Notes: generated from the letters alone by a model not told the origin. A stretch of 64,000 nt of DNA from CAYUQT01 sp964446835 (GCA_964446835.1 CAYUQT010000002.1:175374-239373), one strand, 5' to 3'. Positions 33,456 to 43,007 are shown, counted from the first letter of the stretch. Made by a program: numbers and translations.

Positions 33456-34859
33456 ATGACCAAGGCGAGCACGCCCCCCAAGGGGCTCGTAGTAGTAATC
33501 GACGACGACGAGGCAGCCCGCGTTTCGATAGGACAGATGCTTCGGCTCCGAGGCTACGCCGTGGGGAGCTTCAGCTCCGCCGAAGAGGCTCTGGAGTGGC
33601 CACGCCTTTCGGACATCCATGCCATTATCACCGACGTCAAGATGCCGGGCATGGGCGGTGAGGAATTTCTCGCCGAAGCCCAGCAGCGGGGCCTGTCTGT
33701 GCCGATCATCATGGTTACCGGCCACGGCGATATCGCGATGGCCGTCCGATGCCTCAAGACGGGTGCCTACGACTTCGTTGAGAAACCCTTTGAGGACGAC
33801 GTCCTGCTGGCCTGCGTCGCCCGTGCGGTCGAGAAGACGCAACTCAGCCGCGAGAGTCAGGAGCTCCAGCGGCGGCTGGCGATGTTGTCGCCCGAGAAGG
33901 ACGGGCGGTTTGGAATGATCGGGCGATGCCGGCCGATGCAGGACCTCTTCGAGCAGATCGAAGTGGTCGCAAAGGCCGATGCCCCTGTGCTGATCGTCGG
34001 GGAGACCGGTGTCGGCAAGGAGCTGATCGCCCGCGCTATCCACCACATCAGTTCCAGGGCCGCCGGTCCCTTCATCCCCGTGAATGCGGGAGCCTTGCCT
34101 GAGAACATGCTCGAAAGCGAGCTGTTCGGTCACGCCCGCGGCGCCTTCACCGGCGCGATCAGCGAACGGGCCGGCAAATTGCTGACCGCTTCCGGCGGAA
34201 CTCTGTTCCTCGATGAAGTCGAGAGCATTTCTCTGCGAGCGAAGATCCAGCTCCTCCGTGTCCTTGAGGACGGTATCGTCCAGCCGCTCGGCACCGATTC
34301 GGTTCGGAAGGTGGACATCCGCCTGATCAGCGCCACGAAGGTCAACCTGTTGGAAGAGGTCGCGCAGCGGCGGATGCGCGAGGACTTCTACCACCGGATC
34401 GCGGTGCTTCAAATACATGTGCCTCCGCTGCGGGATCGAGCCGAGGACGTCCCCCTTCTGATCAGCCACTTCCTCAAACAGGCAGCCGATCGCTATGGCG
34501 TGACACCGCCGGAGGTACGCGAGACCACGCTCTCGGAGATGATCCGCCACAACTGGCCTGGCAATGTCCGTGAATTGAAGAACACCGTCGAGCGGATGGT
34601 GATCACGGCCCACAACGGAGTCGCCGGGCCGCTGGCCTTGGAGGAAACCTATAGTGCCGGTCGGCTGGCGTCTCTACCGGCCACGGCCGGAAGACTCCAC
34701 GACGAAATCGAAAAGACGGAGCGGCGAGTCATCGACCAGGCGCTGCGGGACCATCACGGGGAAATCACAACAACCGCCCATGCCCTGGGGATCTCTCGCC
34801 GGGCCCTTTACGAGCGGATGAAGAAATACGGACTGGCCAAGGAAGACTTCAAGCTTTAG
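33456..34859 (+). CDS. NtrC/DctD-family sigma-54 response regulator
   Basis: 467 residues. The receiver domain (10-125) has acidic pocket DDD at 16-18, phosphorylated Asp 60 and Lys 110. The AAA+ domain (about 155-390) has Walker A GETGVGKE (182-189), the sigma-54 contact loop GAFTGA (229-234), Walker B GGTLFLDEVESI and the arginine-finger segment MREDFYHRIAVLQIHVPPLRDR. A Fis-type helix-turn-helix ends the protein (TTTAHALGISRRALYERMKKYGL). The ERAGK...DEVES segment is closest to DctD. Cotranscribed with the sensor kinase; the gap is 129 bases. The symporter next door is a likely but unproven target. Confidence 0.93.
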   Translation: MTKASTPPKGLVVVIDDDEAARVSIGQMLRLRGYAVGSFSSAEEALEWPRLSDIHAIITDVKMPGMGGEEFLAEAQQRGLSVPIIMVTGHGDIAMAVRCLKTGAYDFVEKPFEDDVLLACVARAVEKTQLSRESQELQRRLAMLSPEKDGRFGMIGRCRPMQDLFEQIEVVAKADAPVLIVGETGVGKELIARAIHHISSRAAGPFIPVNAGALPENMLESELFGHARGAFTGAISERAGKLLTASGGTLFLDEVESISLRAKIQLLRVLEDGIVQPLGTDSVRKVDIRLISATKVNLLEEVAQRRMREDFYHRIAVLQIHVPPLRDRAEDVPLLISHFLKQAADRYGVTPPEVRETTLSEMIRHNWPGNVRELKNTVERMVITAHNGVAGPLALEETYSAGRLASLPATAGRLHDEIEKTERRVIDQALRDHHGEITTTAHALGISRRALYERMKKYGLAKEDFKL

Positions 34860-34888
34860 GGGTCCTCGTTGGCCCCCGCGGATGCTGA

Positions 34889-34925
34889 GCGGACCGGGCC
34901 GACGGGACGTCCGCCTTTGGCTTTT
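34889..34925 (+). terminator. Possible terminator after the response-regulator gene
   Basis: GCGGAC (34889-34894) pairs with GTCCGC (34909-34914) around a GC-rich loop and is followed by CTTTGGCTTTT. The stem is short, so it may be partial. Confidence 0.35.
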
Positions 34926-35001
34926 GACTATTCCATGAGGATCTGATAAGAAACCCCTTCGTGAGGTGGTGATTGTCAGAGGTTTTTCGGGTGGGCAGAC
35001 T

Positions 35002-36717
35002 ATGCATGGGATTCACCTCGGCACGATCGACTACGGGATTCTGATCGTCTACTTCGCCTTCGTACTGGGCATTGGGGTGGCACTGAAACGCTACACCAAG
35101 ACCAGTACCGACTTCTTTCTTTCCGGACGGTCGATTCCGGCCTGGATCACAGGATTGGCCTTCATTTCGGCCAATCTGGGTGCCCAGGAAGTCATCGGCA
35201 TGGGGGCCTCAGGTGCCAAGTACGGCATCATGACCAGCCACTTCTACTGGGTCGGTGCGATCCCGGCGATGGTCTTCGTGGGCGTCTTCATGATGCCCTT
35301 CTACTATGGCAGCAAAGCGCGATCGGTTCCCGAGTACCTCAAGCTCCGCTTCGACGAGAAGACGCGTGGGTTCAACGCCATCTCCTTCGCCGCCATGACC
35401 GTCTTCTCCTCGGGCATTTCCATGTATGCCTTGGCCAAGCTGTTCGAACTACTGCTCGGCTGGAACTTCCACTTCAGCATTCTCATGTCCGGCGTGATCG
35501 TTCTGGTCTACATCTTCATGGGCGGACTGACCTCGGCGATCTACAACGAGGTTCTCCAGTTCTTCCTGATCGTCCTGGGTTTCCTGCCGCTGGTACTCCT
35601 GGGCCTTAAGGACGCCGGCGGATGGTCGGGACTGCAGGCCCGCCTGGCGACGGTATCTACGAGCAACGGCTACGCGGCGGGCGCGTGGACCGAATCCTGG
35701 CGGCATATGGGCTCCTCGGCGGCGAATCCGATGGGCGTCGATGCCTTCGGTATGATCATGGGTCTCGGCTTCGTTTTGTCTTTCGGCTACTGGTGTACGG
35801 ACTTCCTGGTGGTTCAACGGGCCATGGCTGCCAATTCCATGTCCGCTGCGCGACGTACTCCGCTGATCGCTGCGGTGCCCAAGATGTTCTTCCCGGCACT
35901 GGTCATCGTTCCGGGCATCATCGCGATCGGCCTGACCTATCAGTCCGGTACAACAGGGTTCAAGCTGCCGCCCAAAGACGGCGGATTCGACTATGACTTG
36001 GCGATTCCGATGATGTTGGCCCACTACTTCCCCTCGGGCATGCTCGGCCTCGGTCTGACGGCCCTGATGGCATCCTTCATGTCGGGCATGGCGGGCAACG
36101 TTACCGCATTCAACACCGTATGGACGTACGACATCTACCAGAGCTACATCAGCCCCAACAAGAGCGACGAGCATTATCTGTGGATGGGACGCGTGGCGAC
36201 CGTCGGCGGGATCGCACTCAGCGTTGCCGCGGCGTATGTGGCCTCCAAGTTCAATAACATCATGGATGTGACCCAATTGGTGTTTGGTTACGTCAACGCC
36301 CCGCTCTTCGCAACGTTCCTCCTGGGGATGTTCTGGCGACGCACGACCGGGCACGGAGCGTTCTTCGGGCTGCTGTCCGGTACGCTGGCCGCCGCCCTTC
36401 ACCATGGGCTCACCATCCCCCACGGTGCCACGTCGCTCGTCAAAGGGGGCTGGCTCGGAACGGTGGTACACGAGTACCGCGTTGAGATGGCGCAGAACTT
36501 TTACGGGGCGATCTTCGCGTGGACGACCTGCTTCGTGATCACCATCCTGATCTCCCTGGCCACCCGGCAGAAGAAGTCCGACGACGATCTCCGGGGGCTG
36601 GTATACTCGCTCACGCCCAAGATCAAAGAACACGGCGTGCCCTGGTACAAACAGCCGGCGGCACTGGGCGTGGTGGTCATGCTGGCGGCGATCATCCTCA
36701 ATATCCTCTTCTGGTAA
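35002..36717 (+). CDS. Sodium/solute symporter (SSS family)
   Basis: About 571 residues with some 13-14 membrane segments, a sodium-driven carrier of the SGLT/SSS type. Family marks: GTIDYGILIVYFAFVLGIGVALKR, TSTDFFLSGRSIPAWITGLAFISANLGAQEVIGMGASGAKYG (first Na/substrate region), LTSAIYNEVLQFFLIVLGFLPL and AGNVTAFNTVWTYDIYQ. The SGRSIP and GA.E..G pieces resemble planctomycete sugar/SGLT-type transporters. ATG 35002 matches family N-termini; a GTG at 34966 is possible. It is followed 12 bases later by an 84-residue membrane protein and then araG/araH, so it probably imports a pentose or uronate. A TTGACT/GATAAG pair (34924-34950) is a weak promoter candidate with a short spacer. Confidence 0.9.
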   Translation: MHGIHLGTIDYGILIVYFAFVLGIGVALKRYTKTSTDFFLSGRSIPAWITGLAFISANLGAQEVIGMGASGAKYGIMTSHFYWVGAIPAMVFVGVFMMPFYYGSKARSVPEYLKLRFDEKTRGFNAISFAAMTVFSSGISMYALAKLFELLLGWNFHFSILMSGVIVLVYIFMGGLTSAIYNEVLQFFLIVLGFLPLVLLGLKDAGGWSGLQARLATVSTSNGYAAGAWTESWRHMGSSAANPMGVDAFGMIMGLGFVLSFGYWCTDFLVVQRAMAANSMSAARRTPLIAAVPKMFFPALVIVPGIIAIGLTYQSGTTGFKLPPKDGGFDYDLAIPMMLAHYFPSGMLGLGLTALMASFMSGMAGNVTAFNTVWTYDIYQSYISPNKSDEHYLWMGRVATVGGIALSVAAAYVASKFNNIMDVTQLVFGYVNAPLFATFLLGMFWRRTTGHGAFFGLLSGTLAAALHHGLTIPHGATSLVKGGWLGTVVHEYRVEMAQNFYGAIFAWTTCFVITILISLATRQKKSDDDLRGLVYSLTPKIKEHGVPWYKQPAALGVVVMLAAIILNILFW

Positions 36718-36729
36718 TGGGGGTAAGAC

Positions 36730-36984
36730 ATGGGACTCGACATTCGCATTCCGATGGGCCTGATGTTCGGCATCCTGGGGGTGATCCTGACGATCTTCGG
36801 CCTTGTATCCGATCGGGCGATCTATCAGAAGCATTCCCTGGGGATCAACATCAACCTCTGGTGGGGGTTGGTCCTGATGGTATTCGCCGGAATCATGCTC
36901 CTGTTGGCCTGGCGAGGTAGTAAGACGCATCCGGAAGGCTCGCAGACTCCGGCGCAGGGCACTGGAACACGAAGAACCCACTAG
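36730..36984 (+). CDS. Small two-segment membrane protein paired with the symporter
   Basis: 84 residues. Two hydrophobic segments are clear: MGLMFGILGVILTIFGLVS (residues 9-27) and WWGLVLMVFAGIMLLLAW (44-61), joined by a loop RAIYQKHSLGININL, with a polar tail. It starts 12 bases after the symporter stop and ends 18 bases before araG, so it is in the same transcript. Small membrane partners of this size follow SSS genes in several planctomycetes; a stabilising or regulatory subunit role is inferred, not shown. No enzyme motif. Confidence 0.7.
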   Translation: MGLDIRIPMGLMFGILGVILTIFGLVSDRAIYQKHSLGININLWWGLVLMVFAGIMLLLAWRGSKTHPEGSQTPAQGTGTRRTH

Positions 36985-37002
36985 GCTGCCGGACGGTGAG
37001 CC

Positions 37003-38502
37003 ATGGACCGTCCGTATCTCCAGTTCGATCAGATCAGCAAGCAGTTCCCGGGGGTCCGGGCACTGGACGCCGTGACCTTCGGCGCCGGTGCAGGGCGCGT
37101 CCACGCCCTGCTGGGCGAAAACGGCGCCGGCAAGAGCACACTTCTGAAGATCCTCAGCGGTGTCCATCGTCCGGACGCAGGTGCGATCCTGATCGGCGGT
37201 CGCCGCCACGATTTTCGCAGCGAATCCGATGCCATCCGAGCCGGCATTGCTGTCATCTACCAGGAGCTCCAGCTTATCCCCGAAATGAGTGTGGCCGAGA
37301 ACCTCTACCTCGGTCACCTGCCGAACCGCTTCGGTTGGATCGATCGGCAGCGTCTGTTCCGCGAAGCAACCTGCCAGTTGGATATGCTCGGCGAGCGCAT
37401 CGACCCGCATCAGCGCATCAGCACGCTGCCGATCGCCCAGCGGCAGATGGTCGAAATCGCCAAGGCTCTGACCCGTAACGCCCGAATCATCGCCTTCGAT
37501 GAGCCCACGAGCAGCCTGAGCACCCGAGAGGTCGATCGACTCTTCGCCGTGATCCATCACCTCCGATCGCAGGGACGGATCATCCTCTACGTATCTCACC
37601 GCATGGAAGAGGTCTTCGACCTCTGTGACGGCGCCACAGTTTTGCGAGACGGTCGGCACGTGGAGACCTTCGACTCGCTATCCGGTGTCACGCAGGAAAC
37701 GTTGATCCGATGCATGGTCGGACGCTCGATCGACGACCTGTTTCGATATCAACCAAGACCCCACGGGAACGCCGTACTCGAAGTGGACCGCCTCACCGGT
37801 CCCGGACTCACCCAAGCGGCGAGCCTCTCGATCGCCCAGGGAGAGATCGTGGGCCTCTTCGGCCTGGTGGGTGCTGGCCGCACCGAGTTGCTCCGGCTGA
37901 TCTATGGAGCCACTCCCCCCACCGGCGGCCGCGTCAAGGTCCTTGGCAAGACCGTCCGACTTTCGACGCCGGCCTCCGCCATCCGGAATGGCATTGTCCT
38001 CTGCCCGGAGGATCGTAAGAGAGAAGGCATCATTCCCATGGGCTCGGTGATGGACAACCTGAATCTGAGCGGCCGGAGGCATTTCTCGCCCCTGGGCTTC
38101 GTCATTCACGAACGTCGCGAACGGGAGAACGCTGCCACACACGTCGATCGGCTGTCCATCCGAACGCCCTCGCTCAATCAACTGATTCAGAACCTCTCGG
38201 GTGGTAACCAGCAGAAGGTGATCCTCGCCCGTTGGTTGAGTGAGGACATCAAGGTTCTGCTGCTCGACGAGCCCACGCGAGGTATCGACATAGGAGCCAA
38301 GAGCGAGATTCACGCGATCATCCACGACCTGGCCTGCAGGGGTGCTGGCGTGCTGATGGTGTCAAGCGAACTGCCCGAGGTACTTGGCGTGTGCGATCGC
38401 ATCCTCGTCATGCGACAGGGTCTGATCGCCGCCTCCATCCCGCGGGAACAAGCCACTCCAGATCGGATCCTGGAGCATGCCCTCCCATCGGGGGCGAACT
38501 GA
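37003..38502 (+). CDS. araG: Arabinose/sugar ABC importer ATPase (two ABC domains)
   Basis: 499 residues, the double-ABC arrangement of AraG/XylG/RbsA. First domain: Walker A GENGAGKST, Q-loop YQELQLIPEMSVAENLYLG, signature-like STLPIAQRQMVEIAKAL, Walker B IIAFDEPTSSLS, H-loop VSHRM. Second domain: a degenerate Walker A region GLVGAGRTEL, signature LSGGNQQKVILARWL, Walker B VLLLDEPTRGID. This asymmetry is usual for the family. Sugar specificity is inferred from araH just downstream, which is a close AraH. The binding-protein gene is not adjacent; the araF 3' end at the window start is the probable partner. Confidence 0.9.
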   Translation: MDRPYLQFDQISKQFPGVRALDAVTFGAGAGRVHALLGENGAGKSTLLKILSGVHRPDAGAILIGGRRHDFRSESDAIRAGIAVIYQELQLIPEMSVAENLYLGHLPNRFGWIDRQRLFREATCQLDMLGERIDPHQRISTLPIAQRQMVEIAKALTRNARIIAFDEPTSSLSTREVDRLFAVIHHLRSQGRIILYVSHRMEEVFDLCDGATVLRDGRHVETFDSLSGVTQETLIRCMVGRSIDDLFRYQPRPHGNAVLEVDRLTGPGLTQAASLSIAQGEIVGLFGLVGAGRTELLRLIYGATPPTGGRVKVLGKTVRLSTPASAIRNGIVLCPEDRKREGIIPMGSVMDNLNLSGRRHFSPLGFVIHERRERENAATHVDRLSIRTPSLNQLIQNLSGGNQQKVILARWLSEDIKVLLLDEPTRGIDIGAKSEIHAIIHDLACRGAGVLMVSSELPEVLGVCDRILVMRQGLIAASIPREQATPDRILEHALPSGAN

Positions 38503-38567
38503 GGAGCAATCGACATAGCGACCCCCCATATCGCTGCAACGCAGCCTGGGGCCACGGGAATCCTACG

Positions 38568-39551
38568 ATGAAACCGAACATACCTGCTCGCACGGCTCTG
38601 CAGCTCCCCCAAAGAGGTTTCTCCATCCTGATGAGAGACCTCTGGCACAACAGCGGCATGCTCGTGGTCTTCCTGGTGCTGTTTGTGGGTGTCTCGGCAG
38701 GCGTACCGAACTTCTTCAGTGTGATCAACTTCAAAGGCCTGGCATTGTCCGTCACGACGGTGGGTATCATCTCCTGCACGATGCTCTTCTGCCTGGCCGC
38801 GGGCGACTTTGACCTCTCAGTCGGTTCCACCGTGGTGCTCGCCGGTGTGTTGGCAGCCGTGGTCATCAACTACACATCGAGCGTCTCGCTGGGAATTGCC
38901 GGAGGAATCCTGGCAGGTGGCGTCGTCGGACTGGTCAATGGCGTGGTCATCGCTCGCCTCGGTGTTAATGCCTTGATCGCTACGCTCGGAACGATGCAGA
39001 TCGTGCGCGGACTGAGTTATATCGTCTCGGACGGCAAGGCAATAGGCGTCAGCCAGTCGAGCTTCTTCACCCTGGGCATCTCAGGCTTCCTGGGCCTGCC
39101 CACTCCGGTGTGGATCATGATGGCGTGTTTTCTCGTGTTCGGGCTATTGCTCAATCGCACGACGTTCGGCCGAAACACGCTGGCGATCGGCGGTAATCGA
39201 GAGGCGGCGAGGCTTGCAGGTGTCGCGGTCACCCGAACCAAGATCGCTATCTTCGTGCTTCAAGGCCTCATCGCGGGCTTTGCCGGTGTGATCCTCGCGT
39301 CGCGCATGACCAGCGGGCAGCCGAAGACGGCCGAAGGCCTGGAACTCCAGGTCATATCCGCCTGCGTTCTGGGCGGCGTCTCACTGACGGGTGGTGTGGG
39401 CACGATGCTCGGCGTCGTTGTCGGTGTGCTCATCATGGGAACCGTCCAGAACGCGATGGACCTGCTGAACATCCCCCCCTTCTACCAGTATGTGGCCAGC
39501 GGCGTCATTCTCATTGCCGCCGTGTTGCTGGATCAACTCAAGCGACGCTAG
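38568..39551 (+). CDS. araH: L-arabinose ABC transporter permease
   Basis: About 327 residues with 8-10 membrane segments, BPD_transp_2 family. It runs parallel to E. coli AraH over nearly its whole length: GMLVVFLVLFV, VPNFFSVINFKGLAL, TMLFCLAAGDFDLSVGS, LGVNALIATLGTMQIVRGLSYIVSDGKAIG, LLNRTTFGRNTLAIGGNREAARLAGV and ILASRMTSGQPKTAEGLELQVISACVLGGVSL. ATG 38568 gives the family N-terminus. It lies 65 bases after araG and 79 before a rhamnosidase gene. Confidence 0.93.
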   Translation: MKPNIPARTALQLPQRGFSILMRDLWHNSGMLVVFLVLFVGVSAGVPNFFSVINFKGLALSVTTVGIISCTMLFCLAAGDFDLSVGSTVVLAGVLAAVVINYTSSVSLGIAGGILAGGVVGLVNGVVIARLGVNALIATLGTMQIVRGLSYIVSDGKAIGVSQSSFFTLGISGFLGLPTPVWIMMACFLVFGLLLNRTTFGRNTLAIGGNREAARLAGVAVTRTKIAIFVLQGLIAGFAGVILASRMTSGQPKTAEGLELQVISACVLGGVSLTGGVGTMLGVVVGVLIMGTVQNAMDLLNIPPFYQYVASGVILIAAVLLDQLKRR

Positions 39552-39630
39552 ACCTCTTGCCCTGCAGCCCTTGTCAAACATGTCGGAATCGAGAAGATAA
39601 CACCGACCCCGCATGATGAGGAGACCTCCG

Positions 39631-42600
39631 ATGCGAACAGCTTCCGTTTCAATGATCAGCGTGACCGTGTTCGTGGCTTCGACAGCCCTCGGCCCCCTCA
39701 GTGGCTGCCATGAGGCAGGCCGAGCTTTTCGACCCGGCGGAATCACTCCTTCAAGGGGAATTGTGGCCACAACGCTGCGGTGCGAGTACCTGAGCAACCC
39801 TCTGGCCGTTGATGCACCCACCCCCCGCCTGAGCTGGCTGCTCGAATCGAACGAGCGCGGTCAGAGACAGACCGCCTATCGAATCCTGGCCGCCAGTTCC
39901 CCGCAGCTTCTCGAAAGAAACCAGGGCGACCTCTGGGACAGTGGTGTCGTAAACTCCGATCAGTCCATTCAGGTCGAATACCGAGGCAAGCCGCTTCCTT
40001 CCCGAACTCGCGTATGGTGGAAGGTTCGAGCATGGGATAAAAACAACGTCGCTTCTCGCTGGAGTGATCCGGCTACATGGTGCATGGGGTTGCTCGAACC
40101 CGCCGATTGGCAGGCACGATGGGTCGAGGCACCCATCAATCCCCCGACGTTCAAGGCCGCACACAACGGCTACCACAGTGCCCTGGCCAAAAGGCCCGAC
40201 GTGGCCAAGTGGGTGATGATCGACCTCGGCTGCCCCCAACGAATCGAAGCCGTGCAGCTTCATCCGGCCCAACCCTACGACTGGAAGGCCCAGACGCCCG
40301 GATTTCTCTTCCCCGTGCGGTTCCGAATCGAGACCTCCGACTCCGCCGATTTCGCCAAGTGCAAGATCGTCGTCGATCAGACGGCCCAGGACGTCCCCAA
40401 TCCTGGCACCCATGCTCCGCGATACACCTTTGAGGCGGTCTCCGCCCGCTATGTTCGCCTGTTCGTCACGAAGCTGGCGCATCGCGATGCCGACGTGTTT
40501 GCCTTTGCCCTTGCCCAAATGCGGGTGTTCGCCGGACAGACCAACGTGGCCCTGAACAACCCTGTCACGGCGCCCGATTGTGCCGATGGATCGTGGTCCA
40601 GACCCGCCCTGACCAACGGCCTCCTGAATTCACAGGCGGCGGTAACCCCTGAGCGTCTGCCGGCACCGATGATGCGGAAGTCCTTCCGAATCGGAGCACC
40701 CGTCACACGAGCCGTGGCCTATGTCTCGGCCATGGGGCTGTACGAACTCCATCTCAACGGACAAAGGGTTGGCGATCAGATTCTGGCCCCGGAGTGGACC
40801 GACTATCACAAGCGTATCCAGTATCAGGCCTATGACGTTACGCACCTTCTGAAGAAGGGCGACAATGCCGTCGGGGCCATCCTCGGCGACGGCTGGTACG
40901 CCGGTCGGATCGGCCTGGCGTTCATCGTTCCCGGCGGTCCGGCCTTCGGCATCTACGGCCCGATCCCGCGGCTTATCGCGCAGATCGAGGTGCAGCTCTC
41001 CAATGGGCAGACCGAGCGGATCGTGACCGACAGCTCCTGGCGCGTCACCCTCGATGGTCCGACCCGAATCAATGACATCCTCGACGGCGAAACCCAGGAC
41101 GCCCGCAAGGAATTGCCCGGCTGGGACACCGCGGCCTTCGAGGAGTCGGCATGGAAGCCCGTCCGGGTGGTCGACAAGGTCTCCGCCCGCCTGGTAGCTC
41201 AGTGCAATGAGCCCATCCGCGTCACCCGCGAGTTGAAACCCAAAGGCCTCAGCCAGCCCAAACCGGGGGTCTATGTCTACGACCTTGGCCAAAACATGGT
41301 CGGATGGGTTCGCTTCAAGGCCCGCGCGGCCGGCGGGACGACGATGGTGCTTCGATATGGCGAGGCGATCAATCCCGATGGCACGCTCTACACGGCTAAC
41401 CTGCGGGGCGCCGCACAAATCGACCGCTACACCTTCCGCAGCGATCGCCCCGAGGTGTTCGAGCCCCGCTTCACCTACCACGGCTTCCGATTCGTTGAGG
41501 TCTCCGGCCTTCCAAGCAGACCCGCACTCGAGGACATGACAGGCCGGGTCTTCCACTCATCATCGCCCGACGTGGGGCAGTTCGCCTGCTCGTCCGGCCT
41601 GCTCACCCAGCTCTGGGAGAACATCTTCTGGACGCAGCGGGCCAACCTTATGAGCACCCCCACCGATTGCCCGCAGCGCGACGAGCGACTCGGCTGGATG
41701 GGCGACATCCAGGTCTATTCCCAGACGGCCTGTTTCAACATGGATATGGCCGGCTTCTTCACCAAATGGGTGCGTGATGTTCGCGACGACCAGGCCGATG
41801 ACGGGCGATACCCCGACTTCGCACCCCATCCCTTCGGCTACAACCAGCGATTCTCCGGTGTACCCGCATGGGGTGACGCGGGAACGGTGGTCCCCTGGCG
41901 AACGTATCAGAACTACGGCGATACACGGATGCTCGCTGAACACCTGGAATCCGCCAAGCGATGGGTCGAATACATCCGCGGCAAGAACCCCGATCTGATC
42001 TGGCGCAACGGCCGAAACAACGACTACAACGACTGGCTCAATGCCGACACCCTCAAGCTGAACGATTGGCCCAAAACCGGCGGCGCGGTTCCTCAGGAAG
42101 TCCTCGCCACCGCGTTCTTCGCCCACTCCACCGAGATCGTCGGCAAGATGGCTGCCGTGCTCGGACGCAAGGACGATGCCGAGAGGTATGCGAGGCTGTT
42201 CGCCGACATCAAAGCGGCCTTCTGCAACTCCTTCGTCGCCCCCGACGGACGAATCACCGGCGACACTCAGGCGGGCTATGCCCTGGCGCTGCACTTCAAC
42301 CTGATTCCCAACTCGCAGCGTGAAGCCGCCGTCAGGCACATGATCGAGGGAATCGCCCGGTACAAGGGCCATATCAGCACGGGAATCCAGAGCACGATTC
42401 GCATGATGCTCGAACTCACACGCACGGGGCACAATGACCTCGCCTACACGCTCATCAACAACCGATCCATGCCCTCCTGGCTTTACTCGATTGACCAGGG
42501 CGCTACCAGTGTCTGGGAGCGATGGGACGGCTACGTCCATGGCCGCGGATTCCAGGACCCCGGTATGAACTCGCTGAACCATTGGGCCATCGGCGCCGTC

Positions 42601-42954
42601 GGCGAGTGGATCTACCGCGTCATCCTCGGTATCAATGCCGACGACACACACCCCGCCTACAAGCACTTCGTCATCCGACCGCGGTCCGGTGGCGGATTGA
42701 CCTGGGCAAAGGGGCAATACCACTCGATTCATGGATTGATTGCCGTCGGCTGGACACTCGATCATGGCAGGCTCGATGTGTCGATTCCTGCCAACACGAC
42801 GGCCACGGTGTACGTTCCGGGCAGGAATATCGCAGCGGTACGTGAAAGCGGCCATCCGGCGACCGAGGCTGAGGGTGTAAGATTTCTTCGAGTGGAGGAT
42901 GGCACTATCGTCTTCGAGGTCGACTCCGGACGATACTCGTTTACTGTGCGGTGA
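39631..42954 (+). CDS. GH78 alpha-L-rhamnosidase, lipoprotein
   Basis: About 1107 residues. Releases L-rhamnose from pectin, rhamnogalacturonan or plant glycosides. A lipoprotein-like signal ends in GPLSGC. An N-terminal fibronectin-like domain follows (EYLSNPLAVDAPTPRLSW), an inserted discoidin-like region at about 190-300 (WVMIDLGCPQRIEAVQLHP), a jelly-roll domain (YELHLNGQRVGDQILAPEWTDYHKRIQYQAYDVT), then the (alpha/alpha)6 barrel with the GH78 acid cluster STPTDCPQRDERLGWMGD and YSIDQGATSVWERWDGY, and a C-terminal beta domain. GGAG 7 bases before ATG 39631 sets the start. It closes the symporter-araGH unit, tying rhamnose-containing polysaccharide use to pentose uptake. Confidence 0.92.
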   Translation: MRTASVSMISVTVFVASTALGPLSGCHEAGRAFRPGGITPSRGIVATTLRCEYLSNPLAVDAPTPRLSWLLESNERGQRQTAYRILAASSPQLLERNQGDLWDSGVVNSDQSIQVEYRGKPLPSRTRVWWKVRAWDKNNVASRWSDPATWCMGLLEPADWQARWVEAPINPPTFKAAHNGYHSALAKRPDVAKWVMIDLGCPQRIEAVQLHPAQPYDWKAQTPGFLFPVRFRIETSDSADFAKCKIVVDQTAQDVPNPGTHAPRYTFEAVSARYVRLFVTKLAHRDADVFAFALAQMRVFAGQTNVALNNPVTAPDCADGSWSRPALTNGLLNSQAAVTPERLPAPMMRKSFRIGAPVTRAVAYVSAMGLYELHLNGQRVGDQILAPEWTDYHKRIQYQAYDVTHLLKKGDNAVGAILGDGWYAGRIGLAFIVPGGPAFGIYGPIPRLIAQIEVQLSNGQTERIVTDSSWRVTLDGPTRINDILDGETQDARKELPGWDTAAFEESAWKPVRVVDKVSARLVAQCNEPIRVTRELKPKGLSQPKPGVYVYDLGQNMVGWVRFKARAAGGTTMVLRYGEAINPDGTLYTANLRGAAQIDRYTFRSDRPEVFEPRFTYHGFRFVEVSGLPSRPALEDMTGRVFHSSSPDVGQFACSSGLLTQLWENIFWTQRANLMSTPTDCPQRDERLGWMGDIQVYSQTACFNMDMAGFFTKWVRDVRDDQADDGRYPDFAPHPFGYNQRFSGVPAWGDAGTVVPWRTYQNYGDTRMLAEHLESAKRWVEYIRGKNPDLIWRNGRNNDYNDWLNADTLKLNDWPKTGGAVPQEVLATAFFAHSTEIVGKMAAVLGRKDDAERYARLFADIKAAFCNSFVAPDGRITGDTQAGYALALHFNLIPNSQREAAVRHMIEGIARYKGHISTGIQSTIRMMLELTRTGHNDLAYTLINNRSMPSWLYSIDQGATSVWERWDGYVHGRGFQDPGMNSLNHWAIGAVGEWIYRVILGINADDTHPAYKHFVIRPRSGGGLTWAKGQYHSIHGLIAVGWTLDHGRLDVSIPANTTATVYVPGRNIAAVRESGHPATEAEGVRFLRVEDGTIVFEVDSGRYSFTVR

Positions 42955-43007
42955 AACCCGCTGTCACTGGCGACCCGTCGGGGCACCTTCATTTCATCTG
43001 GCGCAGG

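Noticed and set aside
32895..34613. Minus-strand open frame of 572 codons
   Set aside because: Antisense to the kinase and sigma-54 regulator genes, which have complete family motifs.
34860..35001. Sigma-54 promoter before the symporter
   Set aside because: The best candidate around 34868 has GG and GC 11 bases apart, not the required 10, and poor flanking bases.
35449..37659. Minus-strand open frame of 736 codons
   Set aside because: Antisense to the symporter, the small membrane gene and araG, all well supported; composition is His/Arg/Gln/Asp-rich as expected of a mirror frame.
41560..42855. Minus-strand frame of 431 codons across the rhamnosidase gene
   Set aside because: Antisense to a GH78 enzyme with intact catalytic motifs; no domain recognised.
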